A stretch of 29,915 nt of DNA from an uncultured Bacteroidales bacterium (GCA_902799875.1 CADCCH010000032.1:1-29915); one strand, 5' to 3'; counted from the first letter of the stretch, positions 1 to 6,888 are shown. Notes: generated by a model from the sequence alone, not told the origin. Made by a program: numbers and translations.

Positions 1-324
1 ATCGCGTTGCCCAAGAGTGTGGTAAAAGGAAAGATATTGAAGGTCGTTCAACCCGACGGCACGAAGCGCTATGACTTCCAGTTCGTCAACACCCGCGGGT
101 TTAAGACCACCGTTGAAGGACTGAGTTATAAGTTCGACCGCGAGTTCTGGAACTACGCCCGGCTCATTTCCGGCGTGCTGCGTTACGGCATGCCGATCGA
201 CCAGGTGGTACACATGATCAGCGGTCTGCAAATGGACAATGACTCCATCAACTCCTGGACCACCGGTGTGGCGCGCGTGCTCAAGCGCTATATTCCGGGC
301 GCAGAGATCTCGGAAGAAGAATAA
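1..324 (+). CDS. nrdJ: C-terminal end of ribonucleoside-diphosphate reductase, probably adenosylcobalamin-dependent (partial)
   Basis: This is the last ~107 residues of a gene that begins outside the window. The reading frame is open to base 1, so the TTG at position 7 is probably internal. The segments TTVEGLSYKFDREFWNYA and NDSINSWTTGVARVLKRYIP match, from memory, the C-terminal TSCPD-type region of class II (B12-dependent) ribonucleotide reductases of Bacteroidota. These enzymes reduce ribonucleotides to deoxyribonucleotides in the cytoplasm. The protein stops at IPGAEISEEE with no cysteine. Relatives I remember often carry a cysteine-rich tail after this point, used in redox relay or zinc binding. 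A terminator hairpin follows 6 bases after the stop. The subclass is inferred because the catalytic domain is not visible. Confidence 0.75.
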   Translation: MALPKSVVKGKILKVVQPDGTKRYDFQFVNTRGFKTTVEGLSYKFDREFWNYARLISGVLRYGMPIDQVVHMISGLQMDNDSINSWTTGVARVLKRYIPGAEISEEE

Positions 325-330
325 AAGAAA

Positions 331-359
331 AAGCCGGCGCTGGCCGGCTTTTCTTTTTT
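331..359. terminator. Bidirectional intrinsic terminator between nrdJ and rng
   Basis: A perfect 8-bp stem, AAGCCGGC with GCCGGCTT and a GCTG loop (331-350), is followed by a T-rich run at 351-359. An A-rich stretch at 322-330 precedes it and gives a U-tract on the other strand. It can end transcripts of both converging genes. The rng stop codon (358-360) lies directly against the T-run. Confidence 0.9.
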
Positions 360-1884
360 ACTTTTCTGCACTAAATCGTGTTTCGAGCATTCCTAAGGCT
401 TGATTCTCAACCACTTTGATACCATACTTACGCCTCCATTGGCCGGCTAATGAGCGCCAGAAGCCGCGTGTAACGTAAGAATAGATGTAGGGGTGAAGAT
501 GTAACTGCAGCCCCTTTCCGTGTTGTAGGTACTCCTGTTCGCATTGCTCTGCAAGTTGGTCGGTAAAGAGAATCGATGCTTGGATCTTTCCCTTGCCGCC
601 GCATGTCGGACAGGTCTCTTCCACTTGCACTTCCACTGCCGGTCGAACGCGTTGACGCGTGATCTGCATCAGACCGAACTTACTGAGCGGCAAGACATTA
701 TGCTTCGCCCGGTCGCGGTCCATGAGTTTGCGTACATAATCGTAGAGTTGCTGCTGATGGCCTTTATCATCCATGTCGATAAAATCGACGATGATGATGC
801 CGCCAATATCGCGCAGGCGCAACTGATGTACCAACTCCTCTGCTGCCAGCATGTTAAACTGGAAGGCATTTTCCTCTTGGTCCTCGTATATCTTCTTGCT
901 GCCGGAATTGACATCTATGGAGAACAGTGCTTCGGTTTTGTCGATGATGAGGTAACCTCCATGCTTAAAACCGACCGTTCTGCCGAGTCCCGTCTTCATT
1001 TGACGGGTGATGTCGAAATGGTCAAAGATAGGCTGCGTGCCGTCGTAGAACTTCACGATCTTCGCGCTCTCGGGGGCGATGAGTTCCAAATAGTGGCGAA
1101 CGTCATTATAGATGTCGCGATCATTGATTTGGATAGTGGTGAAGTCGGGACTGAGTACATCGCGGATGATACCGAGTGTACGTCCCATTTCTTCGCTGAC
1201 CAGACTGACGGGTTCTTTCTGCTGCAGCGTCTTGACCGTCTCTTGCCAGCGCTCCACGAGCAGACGTAACTCGTTGTCCAATTCGGCTACGCGCTTGTCT
1301 TCGGCTACAGTACGAACGATAATGCCAAACCCTTGCGGTTTGATAGATAGCAACAGTTGTTTGAGTCGCTGGCGTTCTGCCTCGCGTTTAATTTTCTGAC
1401 TGACCATGACGCCGTCGGAGAAAGGCATGAGGACGATATTGCGACCGGCGATAGAGATCTCCGCCGTGAGGCGCGGGCCCTTGGTGTTGATCGGCTCCTT
1501 GGAGACTTGCACCAGAATAGGGTCACCTACCTTCAGCACATCCGCTATCTGTCCTTCTTTGCCTACCTCGGGCTGACGCTGCGTCTTTTGAATCAGAGGC
1601 ACGCGACGTTTATCCGAGACCGCTTTGGCGACATAGGTCTGCAGCGTTCGAAACTGAGAACCTAAATCCAGATAATGCAGAAAAGCTTCTTTCTCATGAC
1701 CTACATCCACAAAGACTGCGTTGAGCGCCGGCATCACTTTCTTCACCCGACCGTAGTAGATATTTCCCACCGAGAAATTATCCTGGTCACGTTTCTCACG
1801 TGCAACTTCCTGTAAGCGGTCGTCCTCTGTCAGCGCTATCGCGATCTCTTGCGGCTGTACGTCCACAATCAATTCGCTTTTCAT
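358..1884 (-). CDS. rng: Ribonuclease G/E family endoribonuclease
   Basis: Single-strand-specific endoribonuclease of the RNase E/G family, acting in rRNA maturation and mRNA decay in the cytoplasm. At 508 residues it is the length of RNase G-type proteins and lacks the long degradosome scaffold tail of E. coli RNase E. An S1-like domain starts near residue 38 (GNIYYGRVKKVMPALNAVFVDVG) and appears to carry an insertion at about 80-118. The catalytic metal-binding aspartates are D324 (SIDVNSGSK) and D367 (VDFIDMDD). The zinc-link cysteines are C425 and C428 (CPTCGGKG). It is the last gene of a likely HU/29-residue protein/rng group. A terminator-like hairpin sits in its leader and could set read-through levels. 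Enzymes of this family are known to regulate their own message through the leader; that it happens here is inference. Confidence 0.95.
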   Translation of the reverse strand: MKSELIVDVQPQEIAIALTEDDRLQEVAREKRDQDNFSVGNIYYGRVKKVMPALNAVFVDVGHEKEAFLHYLDLGSQFRTLQTYVAKAVSDKRRVPLIQKTQRQPEVGKEGQIADVLKVGDPILVQVSKEPINTKGPRLTAEISIAGRNIVLMPFSDGVMVSQKIKREAERQRLKQLLLSIKPQGFGIIVRTVAEDKRVAELDNELRLLVERWQETVKTLQQKEPVSLVSEEMGRTLGIIRDVLSPDFTTIQINDRDIYNDVRHYLELIAPESAKIVKFYDGTQPIFDHFDITRQMKTGLGRTVGFKHGGYLIIDKTEALFSIDVNSGSKKIYEDQEENAFQFNMLAAEELVHQLRLRDIGGIIIVDFIDMDDKGHQQQLYDYVRKLMDRDRAKHNVLPLSKFGLMQITRQRVRPAVEVQVEETCPTCGGKGKIQASILFTDQLAEQCEQEYLQHGKGLQLHLHPYIYSYVTRGFWRSLAGQWRRKYGIKVVENQALGMLETRFSAEK

Positions 1885-1903
1885 ACTTGAAAGGGATTAA
1901 AGT

Positions 1904-1963
1904 AAATAAAAAATAGCCTTGTGGCAACTTACCCACGCTTGAGCAAGTTAACGCCACAAAGCC
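1904..1963 (-). terminator. Terminator-like hairpin in the rng leader (possible attenuator)
   Basis: On the minus strand an 11-position arm (complement of 1953-1963) pairs with the complement of 1915-1925 using G-U wobbles at two positions. A further 5-bp stem follows inside (AACTT 1926-1930 with AAGTT 1945-1949). The 3' arm runs straight into an ATTTTTTATTT tract (complement of 1904-1914). This has the form of an intrinsic terminator placed between the 29-residue gene and rng, so it may act as an attenuator. No experiment supports the regulatory reading. Confidence 0.55.
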
Positions 1964-1978
1964 ACGGTCGATCGTCAA

Positions 1979-2068
1979 TTACTTATGCTTATGACGATTC
2001 TTACGCAGACGTTTTTTACGTTTGTGCGTAGACATCTTGTGTCTCTTATGCTTCTTTCCGTTAGGCAT
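1979..2068 (-). CDS. 29-residue basic AURKAIP1/COX24-like protein, possible ribosomal subunit
   Basis: A very short gene encodes 29 residues beginning MPNGKKHKRHKMSTHKRKK and ending RLRKNRHKHK, of which about 18 are Lys, Arg or His. I recognise it as the small basic protein widespread in Bacteroidota and annotated with the AURKAIP1/COX24 C-terminal domain, the family of the mitochondrial small-subunit protein mS38. A role in the ribosome or RNA binding is therefore likely but inferred. It starts 37 bp after the HU stop with no clear promoter of its own, so co-transcription with HU is plausible. It is followed by the terminator-like hairpin ahead of rng. The gene is easily missed because of its size, but the composition and family match are distinctive. 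Confidence 0.85.
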   Translation of the reverse strand: MPNGKKHKRHKMSTHKRKKRLRKNRHKHK

Positions 2069-2105
2069 AATTGTAATGAAATTAGTTGTTAATATATTAT
2101 TTATG

Positions 2106-2414
2106 TTATTTTGCTTTTTTCGCTTTCTTCTGCAACTTCAGGTCATGAACCACCTCGCAGAACTCAGCAGCCGGCTTGAAGTCAGGTACGCAGTGAGCCG
2201 GAACGAAAACCGAAGTACGGGCAGTGATGTCACGAGCCATACGCTCCTTGCGAGCCTTGAGCACGAAACTACCGAAACCGCGGAGATATACTTCCTCGCC
2301 CTTTGACATACTGTTTTTTATTTCCTTCATCAGACCTTCGGTAATAACCGTAACCGTCTTTTTATCATATCCCGTGGTCAATGCGATTTGTGAAATGAGT
2401 TCAGCTTTTCTCAT
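2106..2414 (-). CDS. HU/IHF family DNA-binding protein
   Basis: A 102-residue nucleoid protein of the HU/IHF fold that binds and bends DNA as a dimer. The N-terminal helices (MRKAELISQIALTTGYDKK) are typical. The RGFGSF turn lies at residues 45-50. The beta-arm and C-terminal signature read VPAHCVPDFKPA at 71-82, against a family form of roughly xPAHxVPxFKPG. A Lys-rich tail (KKAKKAK) extends past the usual ~90 residues. The start is the only reasonable ATG and lies about 40 nt below a -7 promoter box at 2458-2465. It leads a likely operon with the 29-residue protein and rng. Whether it is HU or IHF-like cannot be told from one chain. Confidence 0.93.
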   Translation of the reverse strand: MRKAELISQIALTTGYDKKTVTVITEGLMKEIKNSMSKGEEVYLRGFGSFVLKARKERMARDITARTSVFVPAHCVPDFKPAAEFCEVVHDLKLQKKAKKAK

Positions 2415-2457
2415 ATAATATTTATATTTAATTGTTCCAAAAAATCAAAAAAGCGTG

Positions 2458-2465
2458 CAAAGTTA
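2458..2465 (-). promoter_or_regulatory. Promoter -7 box for the HU gene
   Basis: The minus strand reads TAACTTTG, matching the Bacteroidota -7 consensus TAnnTTTG, and is followed by GCACGC as at the other promoters here. I see no clean TTG at the expected -33 distance. It is back to back with the mutY promoter about 40 bp away. Confidence 0.6.
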
Positions 2466-2505
2466 CTACAAATTAATGAAATATAAAAATTTTTCGGCAA
2501 AAAAA

Positions 2506-2536
2506 TTGCAAATTTGTGATTTTTTTTGTAATTTTG
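2506..2536 (+). promoter_or_regulatory. Promoter of mutY
   Basis: A TTG at 2506-2508 lies 20 bp from TAATTTTG at 2529-2536. Transcription would begin near 2540-2543, only a few bases before the mutY ATG at 2545. The message is thus predicted to be nearly leaderless. Confidence 0.75.
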
Positions 2537-2544
2537 CACCGAAA

Positions 2545-3543
2545 ATGGAGAATTTATATCGTCAATTGTATAATTGGTACGCTCAAAATCATCGTATTTT
2601 GCCTTGGCGGGACACCGACGATCCGTACGCGATTTGGTTGAGTGAGATCATCTTGCAGCAGACCCGGGTAGCACAGGGACTGGAGTACTATATGCGTTTT
2701 ATGGCCCGTTGGCCGCGTGTGGAAGATTTGGCGGCTGCCGATGAAGCGGAAGTGCTGCGTGAGTGGCAGGGCTTAGGATACTATTCCCGGGCGAGAAATC
2801 TGCACAAAGCGGCGCAGACGGTAGTGGAGCACGGTTGGGCACCCTTCCCTACCCGTTTTGAGGATATCCGTTCGCTTCCTGGAATTGGCGACTATACTGC
2901 CGGAGCGATTGCGAGTTTTGCATACAACCTACCCTACCCCGCTGTGGACGGCAATGTGTACCGGGTCGTAGCACGACTGCTCGATATCGATGAGGCCTTC
3001 GATACGTCTGCCGGAAAGAAACTTTTTCATCAGAAGATAGAAGAACTGCTCGATCGCGAGAACCCGCGGCTGTTTAACTCGGCTATTATGGAATTTGGGG
3101 CGCTCTACTGTACACCTATTCTGGGTGACGCCTGTCTGAATTGTCCGTTGCAGAACGTTTGTCAGGCTTATGCACACGGTACAGCGGAGTTGTTACCGGT
3201 GCGCAAACCCCGTCCGAAAGTGCGGGACCGCTGGTTCACATATCGTATCTACACGGACGGCGAACATACCTTGATTCAGCGACGCGAAGCCAAAGATATC
3301 TGGTATCATCTGTATGAGTTTCCGTGCGAGGAAACAAGTAGTCAGCCGTCAGCTGTCAGTGGTCAGCTTTCTTTTACCCACGTGCTTTCGCATCAGAAAC
3401 TGCATGCACGGTTTATCGTACACCAGGTACAAAAAATGCCGGAGTTACCCGGCACGATCTGCATTCGTTGGGACGAACTCAATGACTATGCGCTTTCTCG
3501 ATTAACGCTGCGAGCGCTCGATACACTTCAGCGTACGGCGTAG
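2545..3543 (+). CDS. mutY: A/G-specific adenine glycosylase MutY
   Basis: Base-excision repair enzyme that removes adenine mispaired with 8-oxoguanine. It has 332 residues. The ATG at 2545 was chosen because an ATG at 2455, in the same frame, lies upstream of the promoter. Visible features are catalytic Glu34 (WLSEIILQQT), the helix-hairpin-helix at 111-121 (LPGIGDYTAGA), Asp135 (VDGNVYR) and a 4Fe-4S cluster at Cys189, 197, 200 and 206. The first cluster spacing is CX7C; the classic form is CX6C. The C-terminal ~100 residues are the Nudix-like 8-oxoG recognition domain, including FTHVLSHQKLHARF. Residues ~264-276 come from a heptamer DNA repeat. The last 65 bases overlap the converging DUF2520 gene. 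Confidence 0.95.
   Translation: MENLYRQLYNWYAQNHRILPWRDTDDPYAIWLSEIILQQTRVAQGLEYYMRFMARWPRVEDLAAADEAEVLREWQGLGYYSRARNLHKAAQTVVEHGWAPFPTRFEDIRSLPGIGDYTAGAIASFAYNLPYPAVDGNVYRVVARLLDIDEAFDTSAGKKLFHQKIEELLDRENPRLFNSAIMEFGALYCTPILGDACLNCPLQNVCQAYAHGTAELLPVRKPRPKVRDRWFTYRIYTDGEHTLIQRREAKDIWYHLYEFPCEETSSQPSAVSGQLSFTHVLSHQKLHARFIVHQVQKMPELPGTICIRWDELNDYALSRLTLRALDTLQRTA
3341..3368 (+). repeat. Heptamer tandem repeat inside mutY
   Basis: Four consecutive 7-bp units read GTCAGCC, GTCAGCT, GTCAGTG, GTCAGCT. They encode a short Ser/Gln-rich linker in the C-terminal domain, just before the FTHVLSHQ motif, where the family varies in length. Confidence 0.8.
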
Positions 3544-4210
3544 TTTGCAGTATTTCCAGATGATGGTTCATCACGGCATGGTCCCCGCGTTGGGCGGGAC
3601 CGGTTTGTGCGTCTTCGGGTTTCATAAAGTGCACCTTGGCGGCCGTGTTGTCAATCAGCGGTAACAACGCCTCAAAAGGTATCGATGTACCTTTGAGGAC
3701 ATCTGCGGCAATGCGATACATTAGGTTGGTGTAGTTATTGGCAAAAATACCGGCTATATGTAACCGTTCGCGGTCGTGCTGATTCGCCTCGTAAATGTGA
3801 CTCGTCAGACATTGTGCGAGGCTGTATATCGCCGCGATATCGTCGATGTTTCGACCCTCGATGAAGCAAGGGATATTGCTCCAATCGTCGATCAGTTTTT
3901 CGCGACTGAAGGACTGAAAGAAATACAACACACCGGCATGGGGTTTGTCGGCACCGAACACCTCGATCGGCATTGATCCGGAGGTGTGAAGATGGAGCGA
4001 CTTGGGGGCGTTCACCAAAGACACCACTTCCCGCAACACATGGTCAGCCACGGTGTAGATATAGATGTCTGCTAAAGGCAGATCGTTTACTGCAGCGGGG
4101 TTAGCGGTGAGCGGACGAGCGTGTACTAACTCCGCGTGAATACCTTTGAGTTCCAAGCCGTGGTGGAGGTTGGTTCCTACACTTCCGGCGCCTATGATAG
4201 CTATCTTCAT
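3479..4210 (-). CDS. Rossmann-fold DUF2520 protein (NADP-dependent oxidoreductase-like)
   Basis: A 243-residue protein with an N-terminal nucleotide-binding motif, GAGSVG, at about residues 7-12, followed by a helical C-terminal half (NNYTNLMYRIAADVL, FMKPEDAQTGPAQRGD). This layout matches the Rossmann plus DUF2520 family, distantly related to pyrroline-5-carboxylate reductase and F420-dependent NADP reductases. The substrate is unknown. The start ATG shares four bases (ATGA) with the stop of the upstream dipeptidase, so the two are translationally coupled and may act on related peptides; that link is inference. The 3' end runs 65 nt into mutY on the other strand, and no terminator is visible. 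Confidence 0.85.
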   Translation of the reverse strand: MKIAIIGAGSVGTNLHHGLELKGIHAELVHARPLTANPAAVNDLPLADIYIYTVADHVLREVVSLVNAPKSLHLHTSGSMPIEVFGADKPHAGVLYFFQSFSREKLIDDWSNIPCFIEGRNIDDIAAIYSLAQCLTSHIYEANQHDRERLHIAGIFANNYTNLMYRIAADVLKGTSIPFEALLPLIDNTAAKVHFMKPEDAQTGPAQRGDHAVMNHHLEILQTTPYAEVYRALAALIEKAHSH

Positions 4211-5565
4211 TTTGCGTACTCCTTATAAAATTCCGTAACGGCGATAATACCTTTTTCCCACACTTCGAGATCCATGGACTCGTTGGGAGAATGGATAGCG
4301 TTTTGTTCAAGACCAAAGCCCATGAGGATGGTTTTGCAACCGAGAATCTGCTCAAAAGCCGCGATGATAGGTATCGAACCGCCACGACGTGCAGCGAGAG
4401 GACGTTTGCCAAAGGCTACCTCAAAGCCCTTCTCTGCAGCCTTGTATGCCGGGATATCGATGGGGCAAACATAGCCCTGACCACCGTGCATCGGAGTAAC
4501 CTTTACACGAACGCCTTTGGGGGCAATAGAGGCGATGTAATCGATGAACGCCTGCGAGATCTTGGCATGGTCTTGGTTAGGTACCAGACGGCAAGAGACC
4601 TTCGCAAACGCTTTGGAAGGCAGGACTGTTTTGGAGCCTTCACCGGTGTAACCGCCCCAGATGCCGCAGACGTCAAACGAGGGACGACAGGAGTTGCGTT
4701 CGAGGGTCGAGTATCCCGCTTCTCCGAAGACCTCATCCACATCGATTGCTTTGTTGTATTTCTTCTGCGAGAAAGGAATTTGTGCTATCATCTCCCGCTC
4801 GGCTTGAGGGATAGGTAGCACATCATCATAAAATCCTGGTATTGTGATGCGTCCGTCTTTATCCACCACTTGCGAAAGCATCTCACAAAGGGCATTGATC
4901 GGGTTTTTGACAGCGCCACCGAAATGTCCGGAATGGAGGTCACGGTTCGGACCATCGACTTCGATTTGCCAGTAGGCAAGTCCGCGCAGTCCGGTCGTGA
5001 TAGAGGGCGTCTCTTTGCCGATCATCGAGGTGTCGCTCACCAAGATAATATCCGCTTTGAGCAGTTCTTTGTGGTCTTCGAGGAAAGCCTCGAGACTCGG
5101 CGAACCGATCTCTTCTTCGCCCTCAAAGATGAACTTGACGTTGCATGCCATCAGCCCTTCGTGCACCAGGTACTCAAAGGCCTTGGCCTGAATCATCGCC
5201 TGACCTTTGTCATCATCGGCACCACGGGCATACAGACGTCCGTCGCGGATATCCGGCTCCCAAGGGTTGGATTGCCACAAATCCAACGGCTCCACCGGCA
5301 TCACGTCGTAATGCGCATACACCAGCACGGTAGGCGCCTGAGTCTTGACTCTGTATTCTCCGTAAACAAAGGGATTGCCGGCAGAAGGAAGGACTTCGGC
5401 TTTCTGGCAGCCGGCTTCTAACAGCAGTTCTTTCCAGCGCTCGGCACAACGGAGCATATCGCTTTTGTGCTCTGCCTGACAACTGACACTCGGGATACGA
5501 ATGAGACTCGCCCACTCCTCCATGAACCGCGCTTTATGCGCCTCGATGTAGTTCTGTATCGTCAT
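4207..5565 (-). CDS. M20 family dipeptidase
   Basis: A 452-residue zinc metallopeptidase of the M20 family that probably hydrolyses dipeptides or similar small peptides. No signal peptide is visible, so it should be cytoplasmic. Metal and catalytic residues are readable: H85 and D87 (AHYDVMP), the bridging Asp117 (ARGADDDKGQ), the Glu pair at 150-152 (FEGEEEIGS), Asp178 (LVSDTS) and the C-terminal histidine in NAIHSPNES. The dimerisation domain follows the GPNRDLHSGHFGG segment. I start it at 5565 (MTIQNYIEAHKARF) rather than at an in-frame start 51 bp upstream, because the promoter -7 box lies at 5586-5593. It is the first gene of a two-gene operon with the DUF2520 protein. Confidence 0.93.
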   Translation of the reverse strand: MTIQNYIEAHKARFMEEWASLIRIPSVSCQAEHKSDMLRCAERWKELLLEAGCQKAEVLPSAGNPFVYGEYRVKTQAPTVLVYAHYDVMPVEPLDLWQSNPWEPDIRDGRLYARGADDDKGQAMIQAKAFEYLVHEGLMACNVKFIFEGEEEIGSPSLEAFLEDHKELLKADIILVSDTSMIGKETPSITTGLRGLAYWQIEVDGPNRDLHSGHFGGAVKNPINALCEMLSQVVDKDGRITIPGFYDDVLPIPQAEREMIAQIPFSQKKYNKAIDVDEVFGEAGYSTLERNSCRPSFDVCGIWGGYTGEGSKTVLPSKAFAKVSCRLVPNQDHAKISQAFIDYIASIAPKGVRVKVTPMHGGQGYVCPIDIPAYKAAEKGFEVAFGKRPLAARRGGSIPIIAAFEQILGCKTILMGFGLEQNAIHSPNESMDLEVWEKGIIAVTEFYKEYAK

Positions 5566-5585
5566 AATGATTGATTTTGCGACTG

Positions 5586-5617
5586 CAAAATTACTGCTTT
5601 TTTTTGATATACGCAAA
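5586..5617 (-). promoter_or_regulatory. Promoter of the dipeptidase operon
   Basis: The minus strand has TTTG (complement of 5614-5617), 20 bp, then TAATTTTG (complement of 5586-5593). A perfect inverted repeat, ATTTTGC-GACT-GCAAAAT (5574-5591), spans the -7 box and predicted start site. Confidence 0.8.
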
Positions 5618-5640
5618 TGAAAAACAATCTAACAAAAAGT

Positions 5641-5663
5641 GTATATATACTACGTATATATAC
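5641..5663. repeat. Paired palindromes upstream of the dipeptidase promoter
   Basis: GTATATATAC occurs at 5641-5650 and again at 5654-5663 with a TAC spacer. Each decamer is its own reverse complement, so the pair is both a direct and an inverted repeat. The pair lies about 25 bp upstream of the -33 element, a plausible operator position, although AT-rich palindromes can arise by chance. Confidence 0.6.
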
Positions 5664-5696
5664 AGTATATGCATAAAAATGCAATTTTTGGTGATT

Positions 5697-5740
5697 TATC
5701 CTATGGGTATCCTATGGGTATAGTATGGATATCCTATGGT
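5697..5740. repeat. 11-bp tandem repeat, four units
   Basis: Four abutting 11-bp units read TATCCTATGGG, TATCCTATGGG, TATAGTATGGA, TATCCTATGGT. The period is about one DNA helical turn, so copies face the same side of the helix. They lie about 80-120 bp upstream of the dipeptidase -33 element. No protein-coding or CRISPR character is seen. Confidence 0.8.
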
Positions 5741-5790
5741 GCGCATAGTCATTTCTTCTTGATTTGGTTAATTTTTGATAGTGCGTGGTC

Positions 5791-5824
5791 ACAAAAAATC
5801 CGAGGCGCGGTGGGCGTCTCGGAT
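5791..5824 (-). terminator. Intrinsic terminator of the 5864-6610 gene
   Basis: An 11-bp stem with one G-U wobble and a 5-nt loop (5798-5824, arms ATCCGAGGCGC and GCGTCTCGGAT) is followed on the minus strand by a TTTTTTGT tract. It lies 40 nt past the stop of the gene ending at 5864 and separates it from the dipeptidase operon. Confidence 0.85.
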
Positions 5825-5863
5825 AGATGAGGAGGTAAGTGCTTTGGAATTTTAACAAGCCGA

Positions 5864-6610
5864 TTAGAAGTTTAAAGCCAGGCCTATGCCGTTACGACTA
5901 GTTGTTAACGACAATCGGAGTTGTGCTACTTCTTTCCTACCAGCACACTGTTCATTAAATACGTCCACCGCTGCAAGTCCTATAGCAGTTCCAGCAAGTG
6001 CACAAGAAAGCGAAGCGGCTACACCTGCTCCAAGCACACATGCTCCTGCAATAAGCAAGGTCTCATCATTTCTACCACCGATCATACATCCCACACCAGC
6101 ACCAAGTGATAATCCGCCAAAAATCAAACTACCATACATAAGGCCATAACCGGTCATGTACTTTTTGTAGGCTTTCTGACAATTTATCTTTAAGAAGTCT
6201 CTATATAAAGATTCATCCATTTCTATATTGCCATAGAAATACTTCGTTCGAGAGTTACCAGAAAAGTAGTCATTTCTTTCGCTTTTTTCGATTTTCTGTC
6301 CAGGAACAAAGACTATTTCTTTTGCTTCGCGAACACTAACCGTTGTATTTTGTTGAGCCACATTAGTATTAGCGAATGTTTTGACTTCTCCATTTTTAAA
6401 GACGATTGAAGCGATTTTGCTTGTAGAAATGACAAAGACCGGTCCATCAGGATTAGTCGCGGATTTGTACTTTACTTCTGTATCAGAAATCTCTGTGATC
6501 TTTGCGTCAATCCGCTCAGATTCAGTAGTCACAATGATGTCTTGCGCATAAACAAGCGAACAAAGCAACATCGCTAAAGTTGTGAGTAAAAATTTTTTCA
6601 TGTTTTTCAT
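5864..6610 (-). CDS. Secreted or envelope protein of unknown function
   Basis: I do not recognise a characterised function. The 248-residue product begins with a signal peptide (MKNMKKFLLTTLAMLLCSLVYA, likely cut before Gln23) and no lipobox. Residues ~24-75 (DIIVTTESERIDAKITEI, ending in ASIVFKNGE) resemble a small beta-rich domain common at the N-terminus of exported Bacteroidota proteins. The middle is charged. Two Gly/Ala-rich hydrophobic stretches lie at ~156-178 and ~184-214, so it may be membrane-embedded. The protein ends in phenylalanine. The DNA is visibly more AT-rich than its neighbours, which suggests an accessory or recently acquired gene. It stands alone between its own promoter and its own terminator. 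A second start three codons in (MKKFLL) is equally good. Confidence 0.75.
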   Translation of the reverse strand: MKNMKKFLLTTLAMLLCSLVYAQDIIVTTESERIDAKITEISDTEVKYKSATNPDGPVFVISTSKIASIVFKNGEVKTFANTNVAQQNTTVSVREAKEIVFVPGQKIEKSERNDYFSGNSRTKYFYGNIEMDESLYRDFLKINCQKAYKKYMTGYGLMYGSLIFGGLSLGAGVGCMIGGRNDETLLIAGACVLGAGVAASLSCALAGTAIGLAAVDVFNEQCAGRKEVAQLRLSLTTSRNGIGLALNF

Positions 6611-6655
6611 TGGCTGTTATATCCCATCGCCTCTTCGGTTTTAGATTCGACGGTG

Positions 6656-6687
6656 CAAAGGTACAACAAATTTTTGATATATGCAAA
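6656..6687 (-). promoter_or_regulatory. Promoter of the 5864-6610 gene
   Basis: The minus strand has TTTG (complement of 6684-6687), 20 bp, then TACCTTTG (complement of 6656-6663) and GCACCG. The -33 element begins an extended motif, TTTGCATATATCAAAA, which also occurs at the mnmE promoter. Confidence 0.8.
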
Positions 6688-6700
6688 TTTATTTACAAAA

Positions 6701-6850
6701 AAGTAGTAACTTCGGCCCTCCCGCAAGCGGGTTCCCGCCGAATTTAGTTCTTAGCCGCAAGGGCACGATTATCTCGCACTTTCGTGCAAACAACAAGCTT
6801 TTTAGCAAAATAAAGCTCACTTAAGCAAGCTTAATCTGCATTTTTTTGCC
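6701..6850. other. Hairpin-rich non-coding region between divergent promoters
   Basis: This part of the 302-base gap between the 5864-6610 gene and lptD has no credible reading frame but several inverted repeats. TTCGGC with GCCGAA encloses CCCGC-AA-GCGGG (about 6711-6742). GCACGA can pair with TCGTGC, competing with a local GCAC/GTGC hairpin (about 6763-6798). TTAAGC-AA-GCTTAA lies near 6821-6834, followed by a T-run at 6840-6847. It could hold a small structured RNA or be the remnant of one. TAACTTCG at 6707-6714 is one base from a -7 box but lacks a spaced -33. Confidence 0.4.
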
Positions 6851-6857
6851 AAAAATC

Positions 6858-6888
6858 TTGCATATTTGAAAAATTTGTAGTAATTTTG
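6858..6888 (+). promoter_or_regulatory. Promoter of lptD
   Basis: A TTG at 6858-6860, 20 bp, then TAATTTTG at 6881-6888, followed by CGCCC. An in-frame TTG at 6886 lies inside the -7 box and so cannot be the translation start. Confidence 0.8.

Noticed and set aside
2455..2544. Upstream in-frame start for mutY
   Set aside because: The 30 extra codons are AT-rich, lie upstream of and across the promoter, and are absent from the MutY family.
5697..5740. CRISPR-like array
   Set aside because: The units are 11 bp and abut with no spacers, and no cas genes are present.
5639..5830. Plus-strand 63-codon frame across the 11-bp repeats
   Set aside because: It is low-complexity, runs through tandem repeats and a terminator, and has no promoter or family resemblance.
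6711..6745. tRNA T-arm-like GCGGGTTCCCGC segment
   Set aside because: The loop is too short, and no acceptor, D-arm or anticodon arm can be assembled around it.
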